Source: Cristatella mucedo (taxonomy: Eukaryota > Bryozoa > Phylactolaemata > Cristatellidae). From it: a stretch of 64,000 nucleotides of DNA. Every line of letters begins with the position of its first letter. The stretch's first letter is position 1. The stretch lies in the NCBI GenBank assembly GCA_009760855.2, contig WPIO01000036.1, positions 421,001 to 485,000 of the forward strand, read 5' to 3'. A program made the translations under genes and the position numbers. Below the pieces are notes generated by a model, which worked only from the letters and a program-made list of their open reading frames with translations, made no database searches and was not told the origin of the DNA. This document shows, one piece after another, positions 26,616 through 38,424 of the stretch.

Positions 26616-28195
26616 TGACTCGGGTATCCTCGAGGCAGGTGTAGCTTATCTCAGGTCTCAATTTTGGATACGACTGACTGACAGGTCAACCTTCGGACAG
26701 CGGGGAAGCGACTCGAAAGAATAAGTGCATTAGACAGTGCACCATGTATTTGTAGCAGCTTGAATGAAGTGCTAGTAAAATAATCCCAGTTAGCAGTAGA
26801 TATTTAGCCAAAGCAGGCCATATTCAGCTGGTGTCACACAATAAATTTGATATGTAATATCGATTTGCTCTTTCTGGATGGATCAGGAGACAACTATCTT
26901 TGGAGAAAATCGTGGCCAGTGTGAACAGTAGTTTAGTCTGGTAGTGCCATCATTCTCGCAGTTTATGCATATGGGCTATTAACTAGTTTCGCGGTTGCAC
27001 AGCCGACACGAAGAAACTCGCATTTTACCAATTCGGCACATTTTGCAATGCATCGTACGATGCAAGTCATGCTAGTGAACCCTGCGACTACTCTTCCACG
27101 CGCACAATTGACTGACCGGGTGAGGCAAGCGGTGACTGACTTATCGGGCCGAGTGGCAGCCATTAATGTTGCCGGCAGCCGACTATGGCATCGGCTGGAC
27201 ACTGAGCTGCTGTAATAGCAGAGCGACCTATGGCGGCTCGCCCGGAGTATCGTCACGCGACTTCAGTCAGTGATCAGCGAGCTACGCAGCGTGTTACCAA
27301 ACCACCAGGTTCGAACGCGCGAGTATTGAACAAGATGACACCAATCTATCTATATCGAGCTGCATCATTCGTAGACGACGTAATAGAGCGGCAACGGCGC
27401 TAGTGGAGCTTGCGTACGTTTTTATCAGACTTCACTCATTTTAGCCGTCCATATTAAAGCTACACCCAGACAAGGCGTCGGTAAGTAAGACCGCTAAGCC
27501 GTTTCCCAGAGCGAGCGAGCTGGAGATAGCGCGGCAGCGAGCAGCGCTCGCAGCTACTAGAATGACTAGTGACAATATAATATAATAATAATACAACAAT
27601 AATAATATCAGAATGAGCTGCTACAGTCGGGGAGCTGCTACAGTCGGGGAGCTGCCACGGCCAGAGCGGCCATAGCTCGGGGTCTGGGCCTGTCGACGTC
27701 GAGCTTTCAGTCTCCCTCCCGGATGCTCGGCGAACCTTCGAGAATTTTAGACCGGTGCCCCTCTCTTGACTTCCCACCAGCAAGCTCGGCGCAGCGAGGC
27801 TCGAAAGTCAAGGCCGCGAGTTTCACAGTTGGCGCGCGGTGAGAGACTTTCAAATAGCGAGTACGGGAGCCAAGCGCAGTGCTGTGCACTCGAGTCGGGC
27901 GCGAGCTTACGCCGTCCAGCGGTCTCGCCACGTGCCGATACGGCGGCTCTGCACGGGCCCTTTCGGCTTCTTCTTGCGCACACTTGTCGTCAGGGTCGGC
28001 ATGGCTGCCATGCAGTTCCTCCACACGCTGCAGAACTTCCAGGACGTGTTCGTCCTAGGGGAAGGAAAATACCACGTCAAAACATTGAGCCACCAAGGAA
28101 ACGGTCGCCGAATGAAGTGGGGGAAAAATACAAACGAAACTCAAAGCGAGTGCAATATATTTAGTAACTATTCAATAAATGTGTTTATCGCAATA
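26616..28195. other. Unassigned, partly GC-rich region
   Basis: No repeats up to 27570, then (TAA)n-like bases at 27575-27605 and a tandem GAGCTGCTACAGTCGGG at 27610-27650. It holds a 56-codon plus-strand frame (27048-27215, LTDRVRQAVTDLSGRVAA) that looks amphipathic but is unrecognised, and the candidate exon listed next. Confidence 0.35.
27911..28054 (-). CDS. Candidate internal exon, product unknown
   Basis: Exactly 144 bp (48 codons, phase 0-0) on the minus strand, between TTTTCCTTCCCCTAG (acceptor with a pyrimidine tract) and GTAAGC (donor). The peptide is acidic and helical at first (DEHVLEVLQRVEELHGS), then Glu/Arg-rich (AQEEAERARAEPPYR). I do not recognise it and found no partner exons. 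A plus-strand frame over the same bases is also open, so this could be chance in GC-rich sequence. Confidence 0.3.
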
Positions 28196-28199
28196 TTTT

Positions 28200-28282
28200 A
28201 CTATGCAGCAAATTTAAAGTGCCTAGAAAGAGATTTTGAATTTAAGGAGCTATAAAAATGTATTATTAATATTATTCTTATT
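28200..28282 (+). repeat. LINE-A tail fragment
   Basis: GCAGCAAATTTAAAGTGCCT, AGAAAGAGATTTTGAATTTA and a TATTATTAATATTATT tail. Confidence 0.65.
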
Positions 28283-28439
28283 CCAAGTATCCGTGGGGTT
28301 ATTTGCGCCTCCTTTTTTGTGTCGCCGAAGATTTCGGCTGCCGCCATTTGTACTTGTATTCCCAATTAAGGCTGACGTCGCTATTCACGAGGCACTGGTG
28401 TAGCTTCGTTCTTTACGAAACGATCATCCAAATAAGCCT

Positions 28440-28575
28440 GTAATAAGAATAATTATAATAATAATAAATTTAAATAGTACTCTCAGAGAGCCTAATCTAT
28501 TTCTAGGCACTTTAAATATGCTGCTAAAGAAGCATGGTCGAATGGTTAGTGGTGGAATGCTCAATGACAAGTATT
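28440..28575 (-). mobile_element. LINE-A 3' tail, reversed
   Basis: (TAA)n, TAGTACTCTCAGAGAGCCTA, TCTAGGCACTTTAAATATGC, then UTR ATGGTCGAATGGTTAGTGG. Confidence 0.75.
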
Positions 28576-28884
28576 AGCACTTTCGTCAGTACAACTGCTC
28601 TTAAGAAATAGACAGCAGGCCGATTAACTGTTAGGTTTTTCAGTTTGTGCAGTTCCTGGTGAGTCAGATCTGCAAAGCTATGTCGCTACCCAGAGACGAT
28701 CTAGCTGAACCAGCATATGACACTGCGTGCTTTTGCCGCGTGTCAAGCTAAGGAATTTCGCTGCACCCCAGGAATCGCACTCGTAGCATTATTGCTATTT
28801 TCTATTTTTTTCTATTTTATATTTCCTATTTTCTGCAGCAGCCGTCATGCAGTGACGCGTCATGGCTGTTACACTCAATGATAA

Positions 28885-29155
28885 GTTATGTAGGTACTCT
28901 CCTACTGCCGACCATCCTTTTCAGCGGTCCTGAGCTGCTACTTCTACGCTACTCACTACCTCAACTGCTCTCCTGACTCTGCTATGCTTCCCACTTTCTC
29001 TTTGTTGCGTGAGACGAAGTCTGTTGGCTACCGAATGCGTACCGAAAGCCGCTTAGGCTGTGAGTGCGCTATACAAAACTCTCCTGCGTAACAAACACCC
29101 ACATGGTCTTTATGACTTTGTGGAGTTACTGACGGAGATACATTACATTACATAT
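28885..29155 (+). mobile_element. LINE-B 3' fragment, (ACATT)n tail
   Basis: Begins CTCTCCTACTGCCGACC, with a 12-bp loss against other copies, keeps the CTCCTGCGTAA coding end and the GACGGAGATACATTACATTA tail. Confidence 0.88.
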
Positions 29156-29641
29156 ATACTAACAGGCTTCCGCAAGTACAAGGTAACAAATACAGCTCAG
29201 ACGGGACGGTCATGCATAGATTAATGGCCATGCAATATACCGTTCATGTCTCGCGTGGACGAAATAAAATACAAGTTCCCAAATAATACGTTCGCAAATT
29301 AAGGCCAACGGTCTTTAAGCAACTCTCCTGCTCTTTCTTTAAAGTAATAAATATACCAATCCTTGCACGCTCTTGTAAAACATCTTAAATAAAGCAGTTG
29401 TGTGACTTGTGCTGGCATATGGTGGAGACTGCAGAATGAGGATTGTTGTGGGTCACCTAACATTAACCCCTTATCACGCTGTAATGAACTGCTTACGTGG
29501 GTAGGTCTCTCTCTGTGCACTAGTACTACGCCAACACGCCACAGACTCCGCGGATAATTAACGACATGTTTTAACACTTATCGGCTGGTCAAGTAACCTC
29601 ATTTGCGTGGCAGCCGAACAGCCGGGGAGAGCAGTGAGATC

Positions 29642-29698
29642 TGCTATCGGAGAGTAGGGGGGGGGGGTGACCGACCACCCCCACACCCTCCGATAGCA
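29642..29698. repeat. Hairpin with G-run
   Basis: Perfect 11-bp arms TGCTATCGGAG and CTCCGATAGCA enclose an 11-G run, a short spacer and a C-rich stretch, so the stem can extend through G:C pairs. The flanks (29155-29640, 29700-29800) hold nothing recognised. Confidence 0.75.
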
Positions 29699-29804
29699 AA
29701 GAGTGGCAACAGTTGTACGAGAGGGCTTGTCGCATGACGTATCAAAATCCTACCTCTGGGCTATGATACACGTAACTTATGTATTCCTTAAAGGTCGACG
29801 CCTA

Positions 29805-30545
29805 GCTGCTTAATAATAATAATAATGTACTTGATAAAGCGCCCTCAGAGAACTCAATCTCTTTCTACGCGCTTTACATTTGCTGCAAAGGAAACGCGAG
29901 TGAATGGATAGTGAGTAATATCATGCTTGATCAGAAACATGAATAACACATTAGGGGTGACATGCACTGGTTCAGCATGCGTGTGGGTAGTGGCAGTATG
30001 CACAGTGTCAGCACACAAGCACATAAAGGACGAATCATAGAACCACTAAATGCTGTCCTAAATAAGTGTTATCTAAATAGGTGTATAAGTTCTTTTAAAT
30101 CTGGTTAAGTCAGTGGATGTTCTGACGCAAGTCGGGAGTGAGTTTCAGGCTTTGGGAAAACACGCAATACATGCACGGTCTGCAAAAGATTTGGGGTTTG
30201 TACGAGATATTGGTAAACTGTTGGATTCCGAAAAGCAGGTGGTACGATGCTTGGCCTGGTGGGGGAGTAGATCTGAGAGATAAGCTGGAGCCAAAGAGTG
30301 AAGTGACCTAAAGGTGAGCGACAAAACCTTGAAGTCGATCCGTTGCTTGACTGGTAGCCAGTGCAGGTCGGCGAGAAGTGGTGTGATGTGGCAACTTCGA
30401 CGCTCACGACCGACAAGCCTAGCTGCGGAGTTTGGCACCAGCTGTAATCGTCTGATCGCACATGCCGGTAGGCCAGCAAGCAAATAGTTACAGGAGTTAA
30501 GACGGGATGTCACAAATGCATGGACCAACTTCGAGCTTGACAGAA
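29805..30545 (-). mobile_element. LINE-A copy, 5'-truncated, reversed
   Basis: (TAA)n, GATAAAGCGCCCTCAGAGAA, UTR, then C-terminal coding region on minus (SAARLVGRERRSCHITPLLA, LAPAYLSDLLPHQ) up to the MVHAFVTSRLNSCN block. Frameshifted near the end. Confidence 0.9.
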
Positions 30546-31284
30546 GAGCCTATTCACATAAAGCCCGCTGTTCTGCTAAACTCGGATCCAAACACGTTAC
30601 ACTGCATTGAAGTCATTGTTCGATCGTCCGCAAATTTCGAGACTTCAACAGGAAAAATCCGCGTCTTTACAATCCCCGCAGCAGAGCCAGCTTGGCTACA
30701 TCACACCCAGATAACACTGGCACAAGAGGTTTGTCGAGTGAGCTCCTAAGCGATGTGGAGGAAAGAAAGAGTCTGCCGGTGCAGACAACGCCTATTCTTA
30801 AACCTAAGCATCCTGGACAACAATCATTTCTCCACGAAGCATCCAGTTGCGTTTCTTTCCATCGGTATCTCACGGCCGAAACGATCGACTGGCTCGAACA
30901 TGGGCGAACCGACGGCAATGGCTGCGACGCAGATCTACTGAGACTGCCCACGTGACGGCAATCGTTTCGACCAACATTCCGGCCAAACGCACGGCCTGCG
31001 AGTCGGTGTTTATTTAGTACGCACGTGCTTCTTTAGCTCATCCTGGATGCTTCGCAGATGCTCCAATCGTTTTCTTTCCTTCTCCTCCAAGTCTCTTGTA
31101 ATATCTTCCTGCGTCAGTTTTACATGGGCTTCCGAGTGACGACATCCGATCTGAACGACAAACGCACCCGAGCTTGATTAGAGCTGGTAACGTGACAGCG
31201 GCGGCATTACATGAATAAGCAATCCTTCCTATACGAAAGATCGCTCACAGTATCTCGGCAGGCCATGATTGTACGGATCGATCA
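30546..31284. other. Unassigned spacer
   Basis: Between two reversed LINE-A copies. Overlapping open frames on both strands (30667-30955) have no recognised domain. Confidence 0.4.
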
Positions 31285-32760
31285 TGCCAGTAATCATAAT
31301 AATAATCTTGATAAAGCCCCTCAGAGAACTCGATCTCTTTCTAGGCGCTTTACATTTGCTGCAAAGGAAAAGCGATCAAATTATGAGTGGAAATATCATG
31401 CCTTATAAACAGCATGAATAACATGGTTAGGGGTGACGTGAACAGGGTCAGCAAGCAAGTGTGGTTAGTGGCAGCATGCACATGGTCAGCACCCACGAGC
31501 ACATAAAGAGCAAATCACAGGGACCCACTAAATGCTGTCATAAATAGGTGCGTTTTTAATTTCTTTTTTTAATGTGGTCAGGTCAGGGGATTTCGTGACG
31601 AAAGTCGGGAGTGAGTTCCGGGCTTTGAGAGCATTCGAGCTAAATGCGTGGTCTCCAAAAGATTTGAGGTTTGAACGAGGCATAAATAAACGATTAGTTT
31701 CCGAAAAGCAGGTGGTTCGGTGCTTGGCCTGGTGGGGAGTAAATCTGATAGGTAGACTGGAGCCAAAGAATGATGGGACCTAAAAGTAAGCGACAAAACT
31801 TTTGAGTCTATCCGTTGCTTGACTGGTAGCCAGTGCAGCTCGGCGAGAAGTGGTGTGATGTGGCAACTGCGACGCTCATGACAGACAAGCCTAGCTGCAG
31901 AGTTTTGCACCAGCGGTAAGTACCTGACGTGCAAAGGCCTGTAGACCAGCAAGCATTGAATTATAGAAGTCAAGACGGAATGTCAAAAAAACAGGGGCTA
32001 ACTAGGATATGGTATCCCTATCTAAAAATGCCTGAATTTTAGCAATGCTATGTAGCTGAAAGTAGGCAGACTTGATTGTGGAACTGATGTGGTCGTCTAA
32101 CGAACGGTCACTTCGAAACATGACATCTAGATTTCGTGCAGATTCAACAGGAGATGTGCTGGCAGAGCCAATTTTGAGCGTTAGCATTTTCAATTTCTGA
32201 ATCACACTTGGTTTGCCCATAACTAGTGAGTTTGTTTTATCATCTTTTAATTTAAGAAAATGCGCTACCATACATGTGCGGGTGTCATCAATATATGCAG
32301 CGAGGGAGTTGACAGAATTCGAGGTGCTCGAAAGCTGGGAGGGATCAAAGCAAAGGTATAACTGAGTGTCATCCGTGTGTGATCCACATAGACTTGAATG
32401 CCTAGATTGAGCTTGGCAATCGCATCGGCAAGAGGCAGAGTAATAGCACGTGGAAAGAACAGGACCAAGCACGGAGCCTGAGGTATCCCATATTTCAGAG
32501 GTCGAATGAACTTTGTCCGCTCACATCAATACTCTGGAGTCTCCCACTGAGATAGGACCTGAACCATTGCTGTGCATTGCCAGTAATGCCCAGTCGAGAG
32601 GAGAGGCGCTCATGAAGGACTTCGAGATCGATACTATCAAAAGCTGCCGAAAGATCGAGTAAAATAAGGTAGGAGAAAATCGTAAGTCTGCTCCTCTAAG
32701 AAATCCTTGAACGAGAGTCACAACCACAAATCATTTGAAGAACGAGCCTCCAGTTCGCAT
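31285..32760 (-). mobile_element. LINE-A copy, longest coding extent, reversed
   Basis: From the tail (CTTGATAAAGCCCCTCAGAG) through the UTR and C-terminal region (SAARLVCHERRSCHITPLLA) to the reverse transcriptase: the YADD region is mutated near 32380, then QWFRSYLS-type and AAFDSIDLEVLHERL-type blocks (32521-32670) follow. Several frameshifts make it inactive. Confidence 0.88.
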
Positions 32761-32814
32761 GCTCCTTAAGACAAAACTACCGACTACTCACGTGACTTCT
32801 CGAACTTGACCAAA

Positions 32815-33360
32815 GTTAAACAAAGAAGCAAAACAAACAAAATGAACAACATGGTTAGGAGTGACATGCACAGGGTCAGCATGCAAATGTGGTTAGTGGC
32901 AGCATGCACAGTGTCAGCACGCATAAGCACATCAAGGACGAATCACAGGGACCCACTAAATGCTGTCCTAAATAGGTGTGTTTTTAAGTTCCTTTTAAAT
33001 GTGGTCAGGTCAGGGGATGTTCTGACGCAGGTCGGCAGGGAGTTCCAGGCTTTGGGAGCATATGAACTAAATGCACGGTCTCCAAAGGATTTGAGGTTTG
33101 TACGGGTATTGGTAAACTGTTGGATTCCGAAAAGCGGGTGGTACGATGCTTGGCCTGATGGGGGAGTAGATCTGAGAGATAGGCTGGAGCCATAGAATGA
33201 AGGGACCTAAAAGTAAGCGACAAAACCTTTGAGTCTATCCGTTGCTTGACTGGTAGCCAGTGCAGGTCGGCGAGAAGTGGAGTAATGTGGCAACTGCGAC
33301 GCTCACGACAGACAAGCCTAGCTGCAGAGTTTTGCACCAGCTGCAACCGCCTGATCGCAC
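32815..33360 (-). mobile_element. LINE-A fragment lacking its 3' tail, reversed
   Basis: It starts inside the 3' UTR (AACAAAATGAACAACATGG), without hairpin or (TAA)n, and runs to CCTGATCGCAC in the C-terminal coding region. It is highly similar to the 39270 and 48595 copies. Loss of the 3' end is unusual for target-primed insertion and suggests deletion or recombination. Confidence 0.88.
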
Positions 33361-34180
33361 ATTGTGTACGCTAGCACACGTCTCCGGCGATGGATTTCAC
33401 TTCAACTCGTGCATTTTTGTTCGGAAGCCGTTACTAACAACCACCTCGAGCCGGTGCGTCAGCTTCGGCTTGCAACCGTTACGTAGGGTTCGCTGTTAAA
33501 ATCGGAAACTCAGTTTCTAGCCTACGCACCCGGGTATAGCTGCCGCCGCCGCAAGCTGGCCGGATATCGCGTGGTTTCCGGATATGCGCACGCCGCCGAT
33601 TGGCTCACCTGAGCGTCAGGTGAAGCCTCTTTGTCGTGGCTCTGTGGAAATGGCGACGTTGCTGCGGCTTCCTTAACTCGTATGTTATACGCGAGGCCGC
33701 CCGGAGTTTCGCGTTTCTCACCTGCAGCAGTTCGTGCGGCGCATCGCAGAACGCTCGGTTCTCGCAGCTTCTCGTGGTCTCTCGACCTGCGGCGCGCGCG
33801 GAACACACGCCGCAGGTCGAAGCGAACGCAGTCACGAATTGCTCCGCCGAATTGCAGCGGTTTCGCAAAGCTCTTGCTGCGCGAAAGCTCAGAAGTACTG
33901 ATGCGACGCGAACGGATCCGCATTCAACTGCCGCGCCAGAACCGGTAATTTGAAAATTAAGAAGAGCTCCATCGACCTTGGATTAGAGCGCGGCAACAAC
34001 TCAGGTCGCGCTGGAACGATACCGAAACTTCCAGCTTTACGATCGCTATGCAAATGCATTATTATTATCATTGCTTTAATTACTCAACCCATTAAGCTAT
34101 CGGGACAGCCTCTCTCCCGCCCTCCTCAGCTGTGGGCTTAACGCGTTCGCTCCGCGCTCGGCTGAACGTCAGTCAGCTAT
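33361..34180. promoter_or_regulatory. CpG-rich block, possible promoter
   Basis: GC- and CpG-rich between two LINE-A pieces. CGCCGATTGGCTCACC at 33594-33609 includes an inverted CCAAT box, joined to the palindrome CACCTGAGCGTCAGGTG (33607-33623). CGACCTGCGGC and GCCGCAGGTCG at 33782-33821 form another inverted repeat. Overlapping open frames on both strands (33522-33953) are unrecognised. Confidence 0.3.
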
Positions 34181-34189
34181 AGCCATGCT

Positions 34190-34345
34190 ATACTTGTTAA
34201 AGTGGAGCATGCAACTGCCAACCACTCGATCGTGCTCCTGTACAGCATACCTGTTATGTAAAGTGCCTAAGAGAGCAAGTTCTCTGAGGGTGCTATACAT
34301 CTGCAATGCATTATTACTACTACTATTACTATTATTATACTACCG
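34190..34345 (+). repeat. LINE-A tail and short UTR
   Basis: GTAAAGTGCCTAAGAGAGCA, GTTCTCTGAGGGTGCTATAC then (TTA/CTA)n. The stretch after it to 35060 has no recognised feature. Confidence 0.7.
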
Positions 34346-35059
34346 CTTACGACCGTCTTCCAGACCTGCAGCCATTCGACCTGTGAGGTCGGCATTCAAA
34401 GATGGCATTGCAGCTTGACTTAACAGTGCGCTCGTTCAAACGGGATAACCTCACCCGCGACAGGGGGTACAGCTGACCATGTCCGGTCGCGGTCCGCGTG
34501 CATGCCGTGCAGGTTTTCTTTTATCATGCACGCGGATTTTCCATCAAGGCTGCGCTGCTGTGCAAAATTAATCTGGTTCGTCGTAAGGGATTACCCCACG
34601 GTAGAGCCAACGGCGGCATTCTCACAGCGAGGCCGAGCTCCTCCTTCCGGCTTCAACGAGTTGTCCAACGATGGCTTCCTCTTCAGCCGCACTCGAGCCT
34701 CCGATGCTGAGAGCTAGCAACTCAAAACTATTCGTACCTACAAGTCTTTTTTAAATCTCACCGGCTGTCACCAAACACAAATGTATTACCTACAAGGAGG
34801 CTACTTTATTCAAAATTTCGCCGGCCGTTACTCGCGACTGTCGCTCGCTATAGGAGCGACAGTCGCGTTGGCTTCTGGGTACATTTTTCGAGAATTGTAT
34901 TTCTTGTGTGCTTTGCTCGCCTGTGCACGACTAAGTAAATGTCATTAAGCAGTAGTCCTACTAATTAGCAGCCGCGGGTGTCTTCTAGTGGGCTTTTTTA
35001 CCTTGACTAAGCAAGACCCTTGGGTACTTTTGCATGCTTTCCTAAGCCTGAAACCTTAA

Positions 35060-35245
35060 TATTAATAATAATAGTAATAATACATTTGTATAGAAACTTC
35101 AGAAAAGAATCTCTTTCTATGAACTTTAAACATGCTATAAAAGAAGCATGACCGTACCGTTGGTTAGTCGAGAGATCCACGGTGTCAACCCGCATAATAT
35201 GGTTACTGCTAACATGCACTGTGTGAGCACGCATAAACACATGCA
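35060..35245 (-). mobile_element. LINE-A tail, old, reversed
   Basis: TAATAATAGTAATAATACAT, AGAATCTCTTTCTATGAACT, then diverged UTR. A second tail follows at once. Confidence 0.6.
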
Positions 35246-35249
35246 AGAC

Positions 35250-35790
35250 AAATAAGAATAATAATACGTTTGTATAGCGCCACCAGAGAAATGAATCTTT
35301 TCTAAGCACTTTGTAGATGCTGTATAGAACGCATTACCAGGTGATTGGTGGTAACATCGGCAAGCAGCAGGCGCATTATGAGCAGGTACATGCATGAAAG
35401 ACAAACATAAAGACCAAAAAAAAGCCGTAAATAAACATGTATTTTAATCTTCTTTAATTATAAGGGCCAAGCAAATGCTGTGAGAAACAAGTGCATTTTT
35501 AGCTTCCTTAAAATATTACCAGGGGACGCTATGATACCATTCGGGAGTTAGTTGCCGGCTTTGGGAGCAAATGACTTAAAGTCAAGCTGTTCAAAGGATC
35601 GGAGGTTGGTTCGAGGCATCGTTAAGCGATTTGTACCAGTCGAGGACGCTAGACGATGCTCAGGCTGGCTGAGAAGTATCTCCGACAAGTACGCTGTAGC
35701 CAGAGAATGAAGACGTAAAAAGTGATGACCTTGAAGCTGATCTTCTGCTTGATTGGGAGTTAGTGAAGGTCATCGAAAAACGAACGAATA
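35250..35790 (-). mobile_element. LINE-A copy, old, reversed
   Basis: TATAGCGCCACCAGAGAAAT tail, UTR with ACATGCAAGACAAA-type bases, then GGGAGTTAGTTGCCGGCTTT and GCTTGATTGGGAGTTAGTG of the C-terminal coding region. Inactive. Confidence 0.6.
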
Positions 35791-35799
35791 GATTCAGTT

Positions 35800-36855
35800 C
35801 CCTAGGGCGCTACACAAAAGACGAATTCTCTATTTGTTTTAACAGCTGCAACTGTAGGGAGGTCGAGGTAGCGTCGCCTTCTCGCCTCGCTCTGGGTCAT
35901 ACATCGATCGAAGGCGGCTGGGCAGCGGTCTCATTATGCACTGGGGCAGCTCTCAGGTTAGCCGCGATACCGCGCCCTAGCCTTAGTGGGTGTGACAAGG
36001 GCACCTAGAGCAACCCGTAGCGGGCGGACTAGCCAAGTAGAATTGGGTAGGGGGACTCATTAGCTAACCGGGAGCGGAGCGAGGCGTCAGTCCGACAGCG
36101 AGATCCGCTCAGGTTAGAATGGAGCTTTGGTCAGACAAAGAGCGGTCAGGATTGGACCAAGAGCGAAAGGATGGCAAGCTGGCGCAGGAACCATCTTATA
36201 AATTACAGGCAGAGATTAGGCCGAGGACGGACACCAAGGAGCTGGGGTCCGACAAAGTAGCAGCTACGCTCAAGGTCAAGAGGGCAGGCAGAGGGCAGAA
36301 AATGTCGGGCGAATTCTTCTCTGGTTGACCGTAAAGACGACGCTATCATTAATTTCGGCCAATGAAGCCAATATCGCTACAGATTTCGGGGCTTTTTCCC
36401 TAGCAGGAATAACGACAATAAATAATAACAGGTATTTTGAATAGCAGCGCCCTTACAGAATCGAATTGATAGCGGAGCATTTTACAACTGCCAAGCATGA
36501 GAATTATTATCGCAGGATTTGTAGCACAAACGAGAACCCAGAATGCACAACTGTGCAAAAAGCCCATACAAAATATTCGAGCCCACTGATTCGCAGGACC
36601 CCTGCTTGGTATAATTTAATCGAATTGAATTAATCGAATAATTTAATCAAATTTAATCGAATACGCCAGGTTACCATGCAGAGCACACAGAAAAAAGTTC
36701 CTGCAGCGGCGGCCACTGCAGCTTCTGGGGACGTCCGTTTATTTCCTTGCATATAGGGCGCACACATGCAATGAGGCGTGACTCGTAACAGGAAACAAAT
36801 GCCAGCCAGCAAGACACGTCTTTACTGCTAGCTCCCAAGTGTGGGGATTACCGAG
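35800..36855. other. Unassigned region
   Basis: No recognised gene. The plus frame 36119-36328 (69 codons) is Lys/Glu/Arg-rich and unrecognised. A short-period A/T repeat (TTTAATCGAA-like units, four copies) lies at 36606-36664. Confidence 0.35.
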
Positions 36856-36861
36856 AACGTG

Positions 36862-36993
36862 GATTGGATACCCAGGGATAATGTGTATGCACTTCACAAC
36901 GTGGTCGTGGGTCTGAGTCCTGCAGCAGACGATCCTTTATTGCCCACTGCAATTGGTGGTCGTAGCCAACGGAAGGCTCTTCTGACGCTACAT
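36862..36993 (+). mobile_element. SINE-1 copy, diverged
   Basis: CGTGGTCGTGGGTCTGAGTC in place of box B, GATCCTTTATTGCCCACTGC, AATTGGTGGTCGTAGCC body and AAGGCTCTTCTGACGCTACA. Confidence 0.65.
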
Positions 36994-38121
36994 CGATGGA
37001 TCTAGAGCTAACAATTAGTAAGCAGCGGCAGGTGGTATGCCAAATAATAAATTTGTTTATACGCGATAACGAGCATCGCGGACGACAGCACGCCGCGTAA
37101 TGTCAAATTCATAGGCGACAACTAGGCACTCAACTAAACTAAACAAACATAACCAAGTACTCGGATTCCGCCGGCGTTGTTTTAACTGTTTTGCAAGGCT
37201 TTCTTCCGATTCTCGTTCTCAAAAAGCATGATGGCGGCTGACGCTCGTGTTTGGAAGTCTGCAGCGTTGAAATGCCGCAACGCCCTAATGATGTTTGCAC
37301 TCAGATGACGCATACCTTTGACGCCGGGTAGGGAGGCAGATGATTACGTTTCGCTCTCGGGTAAAAACCAAAACGTTTTAGAAGCCACAGTCGGGATGGT
37401 GGAGCGCTGTACTACCACTAGGGAGTATAGGCAAACCTATTTAGTTCATTTGTTCACGAGCACTAGCATCCTCGAACTTGTGAAAAAACGTAGCGCCGCC
37501 TACGCCACCATCAGACTTGTGCGCATACGCACGTAGCGACCGCCCCAACCCCAACCGCCAAGGTCGTGGGCGCGACCAGCTTTGCGGTCGGACGGCCCTG
37601 CTGCTGCTGCTGCTGCTCTGCGCGACGTTGCTCTTCTGCTGCGTGCAGCGAGGCAAATTCATCTCGCCCGCTCGTCTTTCTTGAATAGTTAGCATGCTAA
37701 GCAGCGACGTCACGCCGGCCTTCGCTGTAGTAAGCAAGTAATACTCGAGACGTAGCGAGACCTGACGTCTGAGGTGCATGCCAGCCAGCCAGCAGCCTCA
37801 TGCCGAGACGGCGGTTGCTGCACACAAGCCTTACCGGATGCCCTGTCCTCCGCCATTGCAGAATCTGTCATACACTGCCCGCCAACGCAACAGCGAGGTT
37901 TTCCTGTGCAGGGTTGAGCTGCGAAATGCCAGACCGACGTGCCGCAGCAGCTGCGCGTCCTCGGTACCAGTTCTGACCGGTTGCTATCCGCGCACGCCCT
38001 TGGACCCGACAGATTGAAGGGCACCTTTCCAACAACCAAAATAGGATGCGCCGCGCGGTCGCTGGCGACGAAGCCGGGTACTGCGGGGTGGGGGTGGGGG
38101 GGGGGAAGAGGCAGTGCGCGA

Positions 38122-38167
<46 letters not shown>

Positions 38168-38420
38168 ATCTGCCTTAGTGAGGCCAAACGAGTTCAGTTG
38201 TCTGACGAGTCACGGGGCCCGCTGCCGGGCCAAATGCCAAAGGCATCGCGTGGAAAAACCTTTCATTATTATAGCCAACTACGATTAGCATGCCTGCCAA
38301 ATTTTAAGCATTCCCCTATAATTTCTCAAGGAAGTAGTAAAAAATTCACTTCTTTGCACCAAAACTTAATTTACGAATGCTTAAGAGAGAGCCAGCAGTA
38401 TGGTTAGCTATAAATAGGAT
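36994..38420. other. Unassigned region with repeats
   Basis: No recognised gene. A (CTG)n run (37597-37617) and the (CAGC)n microsatellite generate several long but repetitive frames. Confidence 0.4.
38122..38167 (+). repeat. (CAGC)n microsatellite with G-rich flank
   Basis: Eleven or so CAGC units, preceded at 38088-38105 by an almost pure G run. Confidence 0.95.
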
Positions 38421-38424
38421 GCAC

